NCBI GenBank assembly: GCA_002239065.1
Contig: MPNO01000028.1
Coordinates: 1 to 54,399 of the forward strand
Direction of reading: 5' to 3'
Source: Defluviicoccus sp. bin129
GTDB taxonomy: Bacteria > Pseudomonadota > Alphaproteobacteria > MPNO01
DNA: 54,399 bases
The translations under genes and the position numbers were made by a program. The notes beneath the pieces are model-generated. The model was not told where the DNA came from, did no database searches, and saw only the letters and a program-made list of their open reading frames with translations. This document shows, in pieces, positions 17,130-24,649 of the stretch (position 1 is the first letter of the stretch; every line of letters starts with the position of its first letter).

Positions 17130-18680
17130 ATGGCGATGCTGACCATGGTCTCCGCGATGGATCGGGCGCGGCGGCTCTATGCGGCGCGGACGGCGGTGGT
17201 CGACGACGAGGGCGTCTTCACCTGGGGCGAATTCGTCGACCGGGCGCGCCGCGCGGCGAGCGTGCTCGACGGGCTCGGTGTCGGCGCGGGCGAGCGCTAT
17301 GCGATCCTCTCGCGCAACACCTTCCGCAACGCCGAGCTGATGCACGCCGGCTACTGGTCGGGCAGGATCCCGGTGCCGGTCAATATCCGGCTCGCCGGTC
17401 CCGAGATCCGCCACATCCTCGACGATTCGGATTGCCGGCTGCTGGTGGTCGACGAGGCGCTGGACGAACTCGCGAACGCCGGGGAGCTCGCCCCCTGGCG
17501 CGAGCGTACCCTGCGGGTCGCGCCCGAGCGGCGGGACGCGGCCGGGCCGCAATACGAGACGCTGCTCGCCCGCGCCGCGCCGGCGGACGCGCACGAGGCG
17601 GAAGAGGGCGACACCGCGATCCTGCTCTATACCGGCGGCACCACGGGGCGCTCCAAGGGCGTGCCCTTGAGCCACCGCAACGTGTTCGCCAACGGCCAGC
17701 AATGCGCGATCGCCCTCGGCGCCCGGACCGACGACGTGTTCCTCCACGCCGCGCCGATGTTCCACTCGGCCGACCTGCTCGGGACCGCCTACACCCTGCA
17801 GGGCGCGGCGCACATGTTCCTTCCGGTCTTCTCGCCGGAATCGGTGCTGCGCGCGATGGAGCGCCACGGCGTCACGGTCGCCTTCCTCGCCCCCACCATG
17901 GTCATCATGATCCTCCAGGACCCGTCCTTCGCGGAATACGATCTTTCCAGGCTGCGGCTGGTGTTCTACGGCTCCTCGCCGATGGCCGTGGAGTGGATCC
18001 GCCGCGCGATGGAGGCGCTGCCGGGCGCCGAGATCCAGCAGGGCTACGGGCTCACCGAGACCTCGCCGATCCTCACCACGCTGGATCCGGAGGAGCACCG
18101 CGACGCGCTCGAAAGCGGGCGCTACGACCGGCTCAAGGCGGCCGGGCGGCCGGTGACCGGCGTCGACATGCGCATCGTCGACGGGGGCGGCGCGGAGGTG
18201 CCGCTCGGCGAGGCCGGCGAGGTGGCGGTGCGCGGCCCCAACGTGACGGACCGCTATCTCAACCGGCCCGAGGAGACGGCGGCGGCCTTCCGCGGCGGCT
18301 GGTTCCACACCGGCGATATCGGGCGGATGGACGAAGAGGGGTTCATGTACCTGCTCGACCGCAAGAAGGACATGGTGATCACCGGCGGCGAGAACGTCTA
18401 TTCCTCCGAGGTCGAGGCGGTGCTCTACCAGCACCCCGGGGTCAACGAGGCGGCGGTGGTCGGCGTGCCGGACGAGAAATACGGCGAGGCCCTGTTCGCG
18501 GTGATCGTCCCCGCGCCCGGCGCCGCGCTGGACGCCGAGGGGATGATCGCCCATTGCCGCGCGCGGATCGGCGGCTACAAGATCCCCCGCCGCATGGCCT
18601 TCGTCGACGAGATGCCGAAAAGCGCCATGGGCAAGATCCTCAAGACCGAGCTGCGCCGCATCTACGGCGGCAAGGCCTGA
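17130..18680 (+). CDS. Acyl-CoA synthetase (AMP-binding)
   Basis: A 516-residue member of the ANL adenylating superfamily, which activates a carboxylic acid to acyl-AMP and then acyl-CoA. Motifs in order: the P-loop-like LLYTGGTTGRSKGVPLSHRN (about residue 165), FYGSSPMAVEWIRRAM, QGYGLTETSPILT (about 305), GWFHTGDIGRMDEEGFMYLLDRKKD (about 390), and the C-terminal lysine in PKSAMGKILKTELR. It begins at an ATG after GGGAGGAAG. It leads an operon with a hotdog thioesterase and two further enzymes. Medium- or long-chain fatty acids or aromatic acids are possible substrates. Confidence 0.92.
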   Translation: MAMLTMVSAMDRARRLYAARTAVVDDEGVFTWGEFVDRARRAASVLDGLGVGAGERYAILSRNTFRNAELMHAGYWSGRIPVPVNIRLAGPEIRHILDDSDCRLLVVDEALDELANAGELAPWRERTLRVAPERRDAAGPQYETLLARAAPADAHEAEEGDTAILLYTGGTTGRSKGVPLSHRNVFANGQQCAIALGARTDDVFLHAAPMFHSADLLGTAYTLQGAAHMFLPVFSPESVLRAMERHGVTVAFLAPTMVIMILQDPSFAEYDLSRLRLVFYGSSPMAVEWIRRAMEALPGAEIQQGYGLTETSPILTTLDPEEHRDALESGRYDRLKAAGRPVTGVDMRIVDGGGAEVPLGEAGEVAVRGPNVTDRYLNRPEETAAAFRGGWFHTGDIGRMDEEGFMYLLDRKKDMVITGGENVYSSEVEAVLYQHPGVNEAAVVGVPDEKYGEALFAVIVPAPGAALDAEGMIAHCRARIGGYKIPRRMAFVDEMPKSAMGKILKTELRRIYGGKA

Positions 18681-18691
18681 CGGGAGACGAC

Positions 18692-19105
18692 ATGAAGGAC
18701 AGTTTGAAGCCCGGGCTCGCGGTCGCCCGCCGGTTCGAAATCCCGCGCGAAAGCACCATCGACGTGCTCGGCGAGGACCGGCGGGTCTATGCGACGCTCG
18801 CCATGGTGCGCGACATCGAGATCGCCTGTCTGGAGATGATCGCCGGGCATCTCGACGACGGCGAGGCGACGGTCGGCATGCGGGTCGCCGTCGACCATCT
18901 CGGCGCCTCGCTGGAAGGCTCCTGGGTCGAGATCGGCGCCACGATCGCCGAGATCGACGGACGGCGGATCGTCCTCGATGTCGAGGTCCGCGACCCGGTC
19001 GAGGTGGTCGGCAAGGGGCGCCACGTGCGCTTCGTGGTCGACCTCGCGCGGCAGGCCGGGCGGGTCGACGCCAAGCGCGCGCAGCTCGCCGGCGAAACCG
19101 CATGA
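18692..19105 (+). CDS. Hotdog-fold thioesterase (FlK-like)
   Basis: A 137-residue protein resembling fluoroacetyl-CoA-thioesterase-like hotdog proteins: MKDSLKPGLAVARRFEIP at the N terminus, then VYATLAMVRDIEIACLEMI, a conserved VGMRVAVDHLGAS segment and a long beta strand VVGKGRHVRFVVD. Such enzymes hydrolyse acyl-CoA esters and often act as housekeeping partners of an acyl-CoA ligase, which is the preceding gene 11 bases away. The stop overlaps the next start as ATGA. Confidence 0.8.
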   Translation: MKDSLKPGLAVARRFEIPRESTIDVLGEDRRVYATLAMVRDIEIACLEMIAGHLDDGEATVGMRVAVDHLGASLEGSWVEIGATIAEIDGRRIVLDVEVRDPVEVVGKGRHVRFVVDLARQAGRVDAKRAQLAGETA

Positions 19106-19821
19106 TCGACGCCAGGCGGCGGCTGATCGTCGCCCTCGACGTGAGCACCGTCGACGAGGCGCGGGCGCTGATCGCGACGCTCGGCGACGCGGCGGCCTAT
19201 TACAAGATCGGCCCCTGGCTGCTCTACGCGAGGGGCGTCGACGGGCTGATCGATACGGTGCTCGGGGCCGGCAAGGAGCTGTTCCTCGACTGCAAGATGT
19301 ACGATATCGGCGAGACCGTGCGCGAAGGCGTCGCCCGCGCCGCCGAGCGCGGGGTGAGCCTGGTCACCGTCCACGGCAACCGCGACATCCTGCTCGCCGC
19401 CAACGAGGCCAAGAGGGGCTCGGCGCTCAAGGTGTTCGCGATCTCGGTTCTGACCAATCTCGACGACGACGACATGCGCGAGCTCGGCTACCTCCGCCCG
19501 GTCGAGGAGCTGGTCGAAATCCGGGTCGAGAAGGCGCTGGAATACGGCTGCGACGGGCTGATCGCCGCGCCGCGGGACGCGGCGAAAATCCGCGCCATCG
19601 CGCCGCCGGAAAGACTGCTGCTCGGGACCCCGGGGGTACGCCCGGCCGGGCATGCCACGGACGACCACAAGCGCGGCGGCACGCCGGGCGAGGCGATCCG
19701 GGCGGGGGCGGACTACATCGTCATGGGCCGGCCCATCGTGCGCGCCGCCGATCCCGCATCGGTCGCGCGCGCCGTCGTCGCCGAGATGCAGGCCGCCTTC
19801 GACGAGAGCGGGGAGGGATAG
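19102..19821 (+). CDS. pyrF: Orotidine-5'-phosphate decarboxylase homologue, divergent
   Basis: A 239-residue TIM-barrel protein of the OMP decarboxylase family. The catalytic D-x-K-x-x-D signature is present as LDCKMYDIGETV near residue 62, and TPGVRPAGHATDDHKRGGTP plus ADYIVMGRPI match the phosphate-binding end. Several positions differ from usual PyrF: the common KxHDIPNT region reads KMYDIGET, TVHA-GG reads TVHGNRD, VLTS reads VLTN, and the DQKR region reads DHKR. It sits in an acyl-CoA operon, not with pyrimidine genes. It is either the cell's PyrF or a paralogue with another phosphorylated substrate. Confidence 0.75.
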   Translation: MIDARRRLIVALDVSTVDEARALIATLGDAAAYYKIGPWLLYARGVDGLIDTVLGAGKELFLDCKMYDIGETVREGVARAAERGVSLVTVHGNRDILLAANEAKRGSALKVFAISVLTNLDDDDMRELGYLRPVEELVEIRVEKALEYGCDGLIAAPRDAAKIRAIAPPERLLLGTPGVRPAGHATDDHKRGGTPGEAIRAGADYIVMGRPIVRAADPASVARAVVAEMQAAFDESGEG

Positions 19822-19822
19822 C

Positions 19823-20377
19823 GTGCCGTTTTTCAGATCGCTGCCGGACGACGCCGGCCCGGGCAACGTCTTCGAGGCGTATCCGGACATCTATTTGCCC
19901 TGGGCGGATACCAGCCAGGCGCTGATGCGCGGCGCGTCGCCGCTCACCCCCGGCGAGCGCGAGATGATCGCCGCCTTCGTCGTCGGCGTGGCGAAATGCC
20001 GCTACGCCTGGGTCGCCCACAGGGCGGCGGCGGTCGCGTGGGGGATGGACGGCGAGGCGATCGACAGGGCGGTCGAGGATCTGGCAAGCGCTCCCGTCGA
20101 GGACCGCTTCAAGCCGCTGCTGGCCTATGCCCGCAAGCTCACCCTTGCTCCCACGGAGGTGGGTCAGGAGGACGCCGACGCGGTGTTCGCGGCCGGCTGG
20201 GGCGAGAAGGCCCTGCACGACGCGATCGCGGTGACCGCGCGGATGAACTTCATGTGCCGGCTCGTCCAGGGCTACGGCTTCACCCCGATGAGCGCCGGGA
20301 AGGCGCGCGAGAATGCCGAGAGCCGCAAGAAGCTCGGCTACCGGAACCTCTATCCCAAATTCGCCGGCGAGGAGTGA
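19823..20377 (+). CDS. AhpD-like/peroxidase-related (carboxymuconolactone decarboxylase fold) protein
   Basis: A 184-residue all-helical protein of the AhpD/CMD superfamily. LTPGEREMIAAFVVGVAKC leads into the usual C-x-x-C-x-x-x-H site, but here it reads CRYAWVAH, so the second cysteine is replaced by Ala. The later TLAPTEV, WGEKALHDAIAVTARMNFMCRLVQGYGF block fits peroxidase-related family members. The start is GTG at 19823 with GGGGAGGG ahead; it lies one base after the pyrF-like stop. Without the second cysteine, thiol-disulfide peroxidase chemistry is doubtful; C-C bond or proton-transfer chemistry is another option. Confidence 0.8.
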   Translation: MPFFRSLPDDAGPGNVFEAYPDIYLPWADTSQALMRGASPLTPGEREMIAAFVVGVAKCRYAWVAHRAAAVAWGMDGEAIDRAVEDLASAPVEDRFKPLLAYARKLTLAPTEVGQEDADAVFAAGWGEKALHDAIAVTARMNFMCRLVQGYGFTPMSAGKARENAESRKKLGYRNLYPKFAGEE

Positions 20378-20479
20378 ATCGGGAGTCGGCATATTGTTGG
20401 CCGCCAGGGTTTGGCATATGGTTTCGAGATATCGCCGGGCACGCCGTCGCGGCCTTCGCGCAAGCAAACGGGGGAAACC

Positions 20480-20959
20480 ATGCCAGCCAGGAAATTGTCG
20501 AGCGCTGTAGCCGGGATCTTTCTCGCCGCCTCACTGGGTCTCGTTACCCTGGGGCCGGCCGCCGCCCAGGACGCCATGCAGGTCGCCGAGAAGCGCAGCG
20601 CGGCCATGAAGTCCATGGGCGGGGCGATGCGGACGATCAAGGGTTTTGCCGGCGGTCGCGGGTCCAAGGACGACGCCGCCAAGGCGGTAGCCGTGATTGC
20701 GTCGACGGCGCCCAACATCACCTCGCTGTTTCCCAAGGGAACCGGCATGGAAGCCCTGCCCAAATCCGAAGCCAAGCCGGTGATCTGGGAAAAATGGGAC
20801 GAGTTCGGGGCCGCCGCCAAGACGCTCGGCGAGAAGGCCGCGGTCCTCGCCGCCGCGATCGAGGCCGGCGACAAGGACAAGATCGGCATGGCGTTCGGCG
20901 ATCTCGGCCGGGTCGGCTGCGGCGGATGCCACCGGGTGTTCCGCGAGAAGCGTAACTGA
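20480..20959 (+). CDS. Cytochrome c' (class II c-type cytochrome)
   Basis: A 159-residue secreted cytochrome. A signal peptide SAVAGIFLAASLGLVTLGPAAAQ ends near residue 30. The haem attachment motif CGGCH is close to the C terminus (GCGGCHRVFREKRN), as in all class II cytochromes c', and the four-helix body contains KSMGGAMRTIKGF and EKWDEFGAAAKTLGEKAAVL. It would bind haem covalently in the periplasm and could handle NO or serve electron transfer. The convergent neighbour is a cytochrome b561, a frequent genomic companion. Confidence 0.9.
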   Translation: MPARKLSSAVAGIFLAASLGLVTLGPAAAQDAMQVAEKRSAAMKSMGGAMRTIKGFAGGRGSKDDAAKAVAVIASTAPNITSLFPKGTGMEALPKSEAKPVIWEKWDEFGAAAKTLGEKAAVLAAAIEAGDKDKIGMAFGDLGRVGCGGCHRVFREKRN

Positions 20960-20968
20960 ACGCGCGGC

Positions 20969-21670
20969 TCAGAACACCCGCTGGGCGAGCTCGATCCCGC
21001 CGATCACCGCGACGATCGCGAGCCCCAGCACCAGCACCGCCCGCCGGTCGCGGGCGATTCGCGGCTGCCGGTGCCCGTCCGGCACCGGTCCGCTTCCCGT
21101 CACCATGGCGCCGGTAAGGTTCTCGCGCTTGTAGACCAGGTGGAACAGGATTGCCGCGAGGTGCAATCCGACCAGGACGAGCAGGATGTCGACGACCAGG
21201 GCGTGCAGCCCGGATGCCTCGCGCGCCAGGTCGTAGCTGACCAGAAACGACAGCGGGCCCTCGTTGAGCCCGTCGACGTCGGCGGCGAACAGGCCGAGAC
21301 CGGTCTGCAACAGCAGCAACCCCAGCATGGCGAGGACGGAAAACCCGCCGAGCGGGTTGTGGCCGCCATAGCGGTCGGGCACGCGGCGCGGAACCGTCCG
21401 AAGGTAGGCCAGCACCGTCGCGGGCGACCGGAAGAGGGCGAGGAGGCGCGAGGTTTGGCTGCCGACGAACCCCCAGACGACCCGCGCGACCACCAGCACG
21501 AGCAGCGCCTGGCCCGCCGGGATGTGGATGTCGAACCGGCCCTGGCTGCCGCTCACGTAACAGATCACGAACAGTATCGCGAGCACCCAGTGGAAGATCC
21601 GCGTCGGACGGTCCCAGATCGGGGCCTTGCGAACGGTTTCGTCCCGCACGCCCAAATCCTCATCAGCCAT
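20969..21670 (-). CDS. Cytochrome b561 domain protein (membrane di-haem b-type cytochrome)
   Basis: A 233-residue inner-membrane protein of the bacterial b561/Ni-Fe hydrogenase b-subunit group. It has RPTRIFHWVLAILFVICYVSG (first helix with a haem-ligand His), IPAGQALLVLVVARVVWGFVG, GHNPLGGFSVLAMLGLLLLQTGLGLF, and LHALVVDILLVLVGLHLAAILFH with further His residues. It probably passes quinol electrons to the periplasm, perhaps to the convergent cytochrome c'. The ATG at 21670 has AGGA a few bases upstream; a second ATG five codons earlier is possible. The start overlaps the stop of the truncated hicA. Confidence 0.87.
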   Translation of the reverse strand: MADEDLGVRDETVRKAPIWDRPTRIFHWVLAILFVICYVSGSQGRFDIHIPAGQALLVLVVARVVWGFVGSQTSRLLALFRSPATVLAYLRTVPRRVPDRYGGHNPLGGFSVLAMLGLLLLQTGLGLFAADVDGLNEGPLSFLVSYDLAREASGLHALVVDILLVLVGLHLAAILFHLVYKRENLTGAMVTGSGPVPDGHRQPRIARDRRAVLVLGLAIVAVIGGIELAQRVF

Positions 21671-21779
21671 TTGTCCTGCCCTCATTCGCGTAGATGTGGT
21701 GGTACCCGCGCGTGCGCATCGGCGTCCATCCCCGCGCTTCGGGCACGCGGCAATAGCGTCTGCCTCCGAAGGTCTTCAA
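21663..21779 (-). pseudogene. hicA: Truncated HicA-like toxin
   Basis: A 38-residue remnant starting at a TTG coupled to the hicB stop (TTGA). It reads LKTFGGRRYCRVPEARGWTP then GYHHIYANEGRTNG and stops. The N-terminal half of HicA, including the catalytic-type G-x-HHIY histidine, is recognisable. The second strand-helix half of the usual 60-80 residue toxin is missing, and the stop lies inside the start of the cytochrome b561 gene. The toxin therefore looks inactivated by deletion. It could also be a sequencing problem, but no continuation is seen in the other frames. Confidence 0.65.
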
Positions 21780-21979
21780 ACCGCGATCTCGATGACCCTG
21801 TCGGAGCCGGAGACAGAGACGTCCCGGGCATCCACCGACAGGCACCCCTCGACGGCCTCGTAGAGGTTGGCGAGCAACGCTTCGAAGGATTCCCCCTGGG
21901 TCGCGCATCCGGGAATGGACGGGACCTCCGCCCAGCACCCGCCTTCTTCCGCTTCGTGGACGACGACCTTCAATTTCAT
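21776..21979 (-). CDS. hicB: HicB-family antitoxin
   Basis: A 67-residue protein of the HicB/UPF0150 family: MKLKVVVHEAEEGGCWAEVP, SIPGCATQGESFEALLANL and EAVEGCL. It is a partial RNase-H-fold antitoxin that normally binds HicA. No separate DNA-binding domain is present, as in short HicB forms. It precedes a truncated hicA whose TTG overlaps its stop, and follows a DUF2283 gene by 35 bases, so the three may be one operon. With the toxin broken, this is likely an orphan antitoxin. Confidence 0.85.
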   Translation of the reverse strand: MKLKVVVHEAEEGGCWAEVPSIPGCATQGESFEALLANLYEAVEGCLSVDARDVSVSGSDRVIEIAV

Positions 21980-22014
21980 GCGACACTCCGGGTCAAAGCG
22001 CGGTTCGCCGCGGG

Positions 22015-22230
22015 TCAGCCCGCCTTTGTCGCGCGCAGGGGCAGCGATTCGGTTTCCAGCGTCGACAGGTCAAGACGCTGGGACGCCCGGTCGATATCGA
22101 AGCCCACAACGCCTCCCGTGGCATCGAGATCGACATTCAGACCCTCGGAGACCTCGCGCGTCTCCACGCCCGGCCCCGGCTTGAATTCGATGTAGGGGCT
22201 GTCGGTGTCCGGATAGTAGTGGAGCTTCAT
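22015..22230 (-). CDS. DUF2283 domain protein
   Basis: A 71-residue protein that fits DUF2283 along its whole length: MKLHYYPDTDSPYIEFKPGP, a middle EVSEGLNVDLDATGGVVGFD, and RASQRLDLSTLE. Members are small beta-rich proteins of unknown function, often beside toxin-antitoxin genes. It starts the minus-strand run leading to hicB. The 192-base gap to the divergent TPR gene should hold its promoter. Confidence 0.85.
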   Translation of the reverse strand: MKLHYYPDTDSPYIEFKPGPGVETREVSEGLNVDLDATGGVVGFDIDRASQRLDLSTLETESLPLRATKAG

Positions 22231-22422
22231 GGCCTGTCCCTCACGAATCCCCGGCTTGGGACATCGGGGTTACCGGTTCGCTTGCACGGCGCGAATCGGC
22301 AAGTGGAGGTTAGCGCAGGCCCCATCTCCGTGCCAAATCCGGGCGCGACGCAGGCCGTGACATCGGTAAGAAATCCGGGCTACGTTGGCCCGGTCTTCCC
22401 CGGCGAGGCCTCGGCATTCCCA

Positions 22423-23193
22423 ATGGATCTTCGCGCATTGATTTGCTCGGACTCCCTTCGTCCCTTCCTGCTCCTCGCCGGTCTGGCCCTGGCGCTGCCG
22501 GGCGGGGCCGGCGCCCAGTCGATCGATGCGGCGCGGGCCGCGTACAGCGAGGGGCGGTTCGCCGATGCCGCCCGGATCGCCGCGGCGCTGGGCACCTCGG
22601 ACGGCTATGCGCTGGCCGCGCGGACGCTCGCGGTCCACGGTCACTTCTTCGCCCCGGCGGACCGGCGGACCGGGCTCCTGGAAGAGGCCACGGCGCTCGC
22701 CGGGAAAGCCGTCCGGGCGGATCCCGGGAACCCCGAGGCCCATCTGCGGCTGGCGCAGGCCATCGGCCGGCACGCCCAGGCCATCGGCGCCTTCGAGGCG
22801 GCGGAACAGGGCTACGCCGAGAAGATCCGCGAGGCGCTGGAGACCGCGCTCAGGCTCGATCCCGGCTCGGCGACCGCTCATGCGGCTCTCGGGCGCTGGC
22901 ATGCCGGGATGATCGCCGCGATGGGCTCGTTCCTCGCGCGCATCACCTTCGGCGCCCGGGAAAGGGACGCGCTCGCCCATTTCGACGAGGCCCTGAAGCG
23001 CGGCCCCGGCCGGAAAGCGGTCAATCTGGAATGCGCGCTGGGATTGCTGACCCTGGACGGGGAAAAATACCGCGACAGGGCGCGCGGCCTGCTGGTCCGC
23101 GCCATCGCGATTCCGGCGCGGGACGCGCATGGACGGATTTTCCATCGCAGGGCGGTGGACCGCCTCGCGGCGCTGGGCGCGGAGGGCGGGTGA
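22423..23193 (+). CDS. Secreted TPR-repeat protein
   Basis: A 256-residue protein with a signal peptide (SLRPFLLLAGLALALPGGAGAQS) and helical repeats of the TPR type: ADPGNPEAHLRLAQAIGRHA, ETALRLDPGSATAHAALGRW and AHFDEALKRGPGRKAVNLEC. It is probably periplasmic and mediates protein contacts. No neighbour reveals a partner. The ATG at 22423 was chosen because it gives a well-formed signal peptide; the ribosome-binding site is weak, and the open frame extends some 200 bases upstream. The specific function is unknown. Confidence 0.75.
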   Translation: MDLRALICSDSLRPFLLLAGLALALPGGAGAQSIDAARAAYSEGRFADAARIAAALGTSDGYALAARTLAVHGHFFAPADRRTGLLEEATALAGKAVRADPGNPEAHLRLAQAIGRHAQAIGAFEAAEQGYAEKIREALETALRLDPGSATAHAALGRWHAGMIAAMGSFLARITFGARERDALAHFDEALKRGPGRKAVNLECALGLLTLDGEKYRDRARGLLVRAIAIPARDAHGRIFHRRAVDRLAALGAEGG

Positions 23194-23267
23194 TCGCCCT
23201 TCCGCCTTGCCGCGCGGCGGGGATTCGGCAATCGTAGGGTGCAACAGCAAGGATCCGGGGGCCACCG

Positions 23268-24221
23268 ATGAACGAGAAAGTGATCTACCTCAACGGCGAA
23301 TTCGTACCCGAGAGCGAGGCCAGGGTCTCGGTCCTCGACTGGGGCTTTTCCGGCGGCGACGGGGTCTACGAGGTCACCCGCACCTTCGGCGGCAAGCTGT
23401 TCCGGCTGGAAACCCATCTTGCGCGGCTCTCCCGCTCGCTCGCTTATACCCGGATCGATAGCGGGCTGAGCCGGGAAGAGACGGCGGCGATCGGCGAGGA
23501 GACCGTCGCGCGAAATCTTCCCCTGCTCGAAGAGGGCAGCGACTACGCGCTGTGGATGGTGATCAGCCGCGGCGACCGCAGGCTCGGCGATTCCGCGCCG
23601 GCGACGGTGACGATGTACTGCCTCGAAGTCGGCTTCGCCGGTTTCGCGCATGCCTACCTCAACGGGCTCAAGCTGGTGACCCCGGGGGTGCGGCGTACGC
23701 CGCCGCAATGCGCCGATCCCAAGGCCAAGCTCACCAACCGGATGAACCAGCTCCAGGCCAGGTTCGAGGCGCAGCAATCGGACCCCGAGGCGCTGCCGCT
23801 GATGCTCGACATCGACGGCAACATCGCCGAATCGAATACCGCCAACTTCTTCTTCGTCTCCGACGGCAGGCTGTGCACGCCCAAGGCGCGCAACGTGCTC
23901 GGCGGCATCACCCGCAAGACGGTGATCGAGCTCGCCCACCAGCTCGGCATCGAGGTGGTCGAGGACGCGTTTGCGCCCTACGACGTCTACACCGCCGACG
24001 AGGCGTTCCTGTCGGGGACCAGCGGCACCGTGCTGCCGGCCACCAGCCTCAACGGCTCGGCGATCGGCGATGTCGCCCTGCCGGGGCCGGTCACCATGCG
24101 GCTGATCCGCGCCTGGAACGAGATGGTCGAAATGGATTTCGTCGCCCAGGCGCTCGGCCATCTCGGCGACAACGAGCGCGGGCCGGCGCTCGCCGAGTGG
24201 GAGCGGAGGCTGGCGGCGTGA
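23268..24221 (+). CDS. Class IV PLP aminotransferase (branched-chain/D-amino acid type)
   Basis: A 317-residue fold-type IV aminotransferase. N-terminal YLNGEFVPESEARVSVLDWG is typical. The PLP lysine is in DPKAKLTNRMNQLQA (near residue 155, K-x-x-N pattern). LDIDGNIAESNTANFFFV (about 190) and GGITRKTVIELAHQLG plus LSGTSGTVLPATSLNG complete the cofactor pocket. It would transaminate a branched-chain or D-amino acid, or act as an aminodeoxychorismate lyase relative. Its stop is coupled (GTGA) to the cupin gene, so the two probably work together. Confidence 0.9.
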   Translation: MNEKVIYLNGEFVPESEARVSVLDWGFSGGDGVYEVTRTFGGKLFRLETHLARLSRSLAYTRIDSGLSREETAAIGEETVARNLPLLEEGSDYALWMVISRGDRRLGDSAPATVTMYCLEVGFAGFAHAYLNGLKLVTPGVRRTPPQCADPKAKLTNRMNQLQARFEAQQSDPEALPLMLDIDGNIAESNTANFFFVSDGRLCTPKARNVLGGITRKTVIELAHQLGIEVVEDAFAPYDVYTADEAFLSGTSGTVLPATSLNGSAIGDVALPGPVTMRLIRAWNEMVEMDFVAQALGHLGDNERGPALAEWERRLAA

Positions 24222-24649
24222 GCGAGGGAGCGGTGTCCCAAGCGTTCGACCTGGCCGAGGCGCTGAGCGCGCTCGCCATCCACGAATGCGACGAGGCGGC
24301 GTTCGAGCCGGTCGGTCTCTGGGACTCCTTCGACTACCGCGACCTCGGCATGGCGGCGGCGACCGGCGGCAAGGTGGGCGCCATCCATCTGCGCGCCAGG
24401 GGTCCGTGCAGGCGCGACCTCGGCTTTCACCGCCACGACCTCGACTTCCAGATGGTCTATATCCTCAAGGGCTGGGTGACCTACCGGTGGCAGGGGCATG
24501 CGGAGCCGATCACCGCGCATGCGGGCGCCTCGGTCTACTCGCCGCCGGGCGAGGTCCACAACGTGATCGACTACAGCGAAGACATGGAAGTGATCGAAGT
24601 CACCATGCCGGCGGACTACCCGACCGTCGAGATCGAGGTGGCGGGCTGA
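24218..24649 (+). CDS. Cupin-domain protein
   Basis: A 143-residue single-domain cupin. The metal motif is seen as LGFHRHDLDFQMVYILKGWV and then SPPGEVHNVIDYS, giving the usual His-x-His, Glu/Asp and distal His arrangement. It may be a small dioxygenase, isomerase or sensor. The GTG start overlaps the aminotransferase stop by four bases. Substrate and role are not apparent. Confidence 0.82.
   Translation: MSEGAVSQAFDLAEALSALAIHECDEAAFEPVGLWDSFDYRDLGMAAATGGKVGAIHLRARGPCRRDLGFHRHDLDFQMVYILKGWVTYRWQGHAEPITAHAGASVYSPPGEVHNVIDYSEDMEVIEVTMPADYPTVEIEVAG

Noticed and set aside
16995..19148. 717-residue minus-strand frame opposite the acyl-CoA ligase
   Set aside because: Arginine/proline-rich shadow; ligase motifs are complete on the plus strand.
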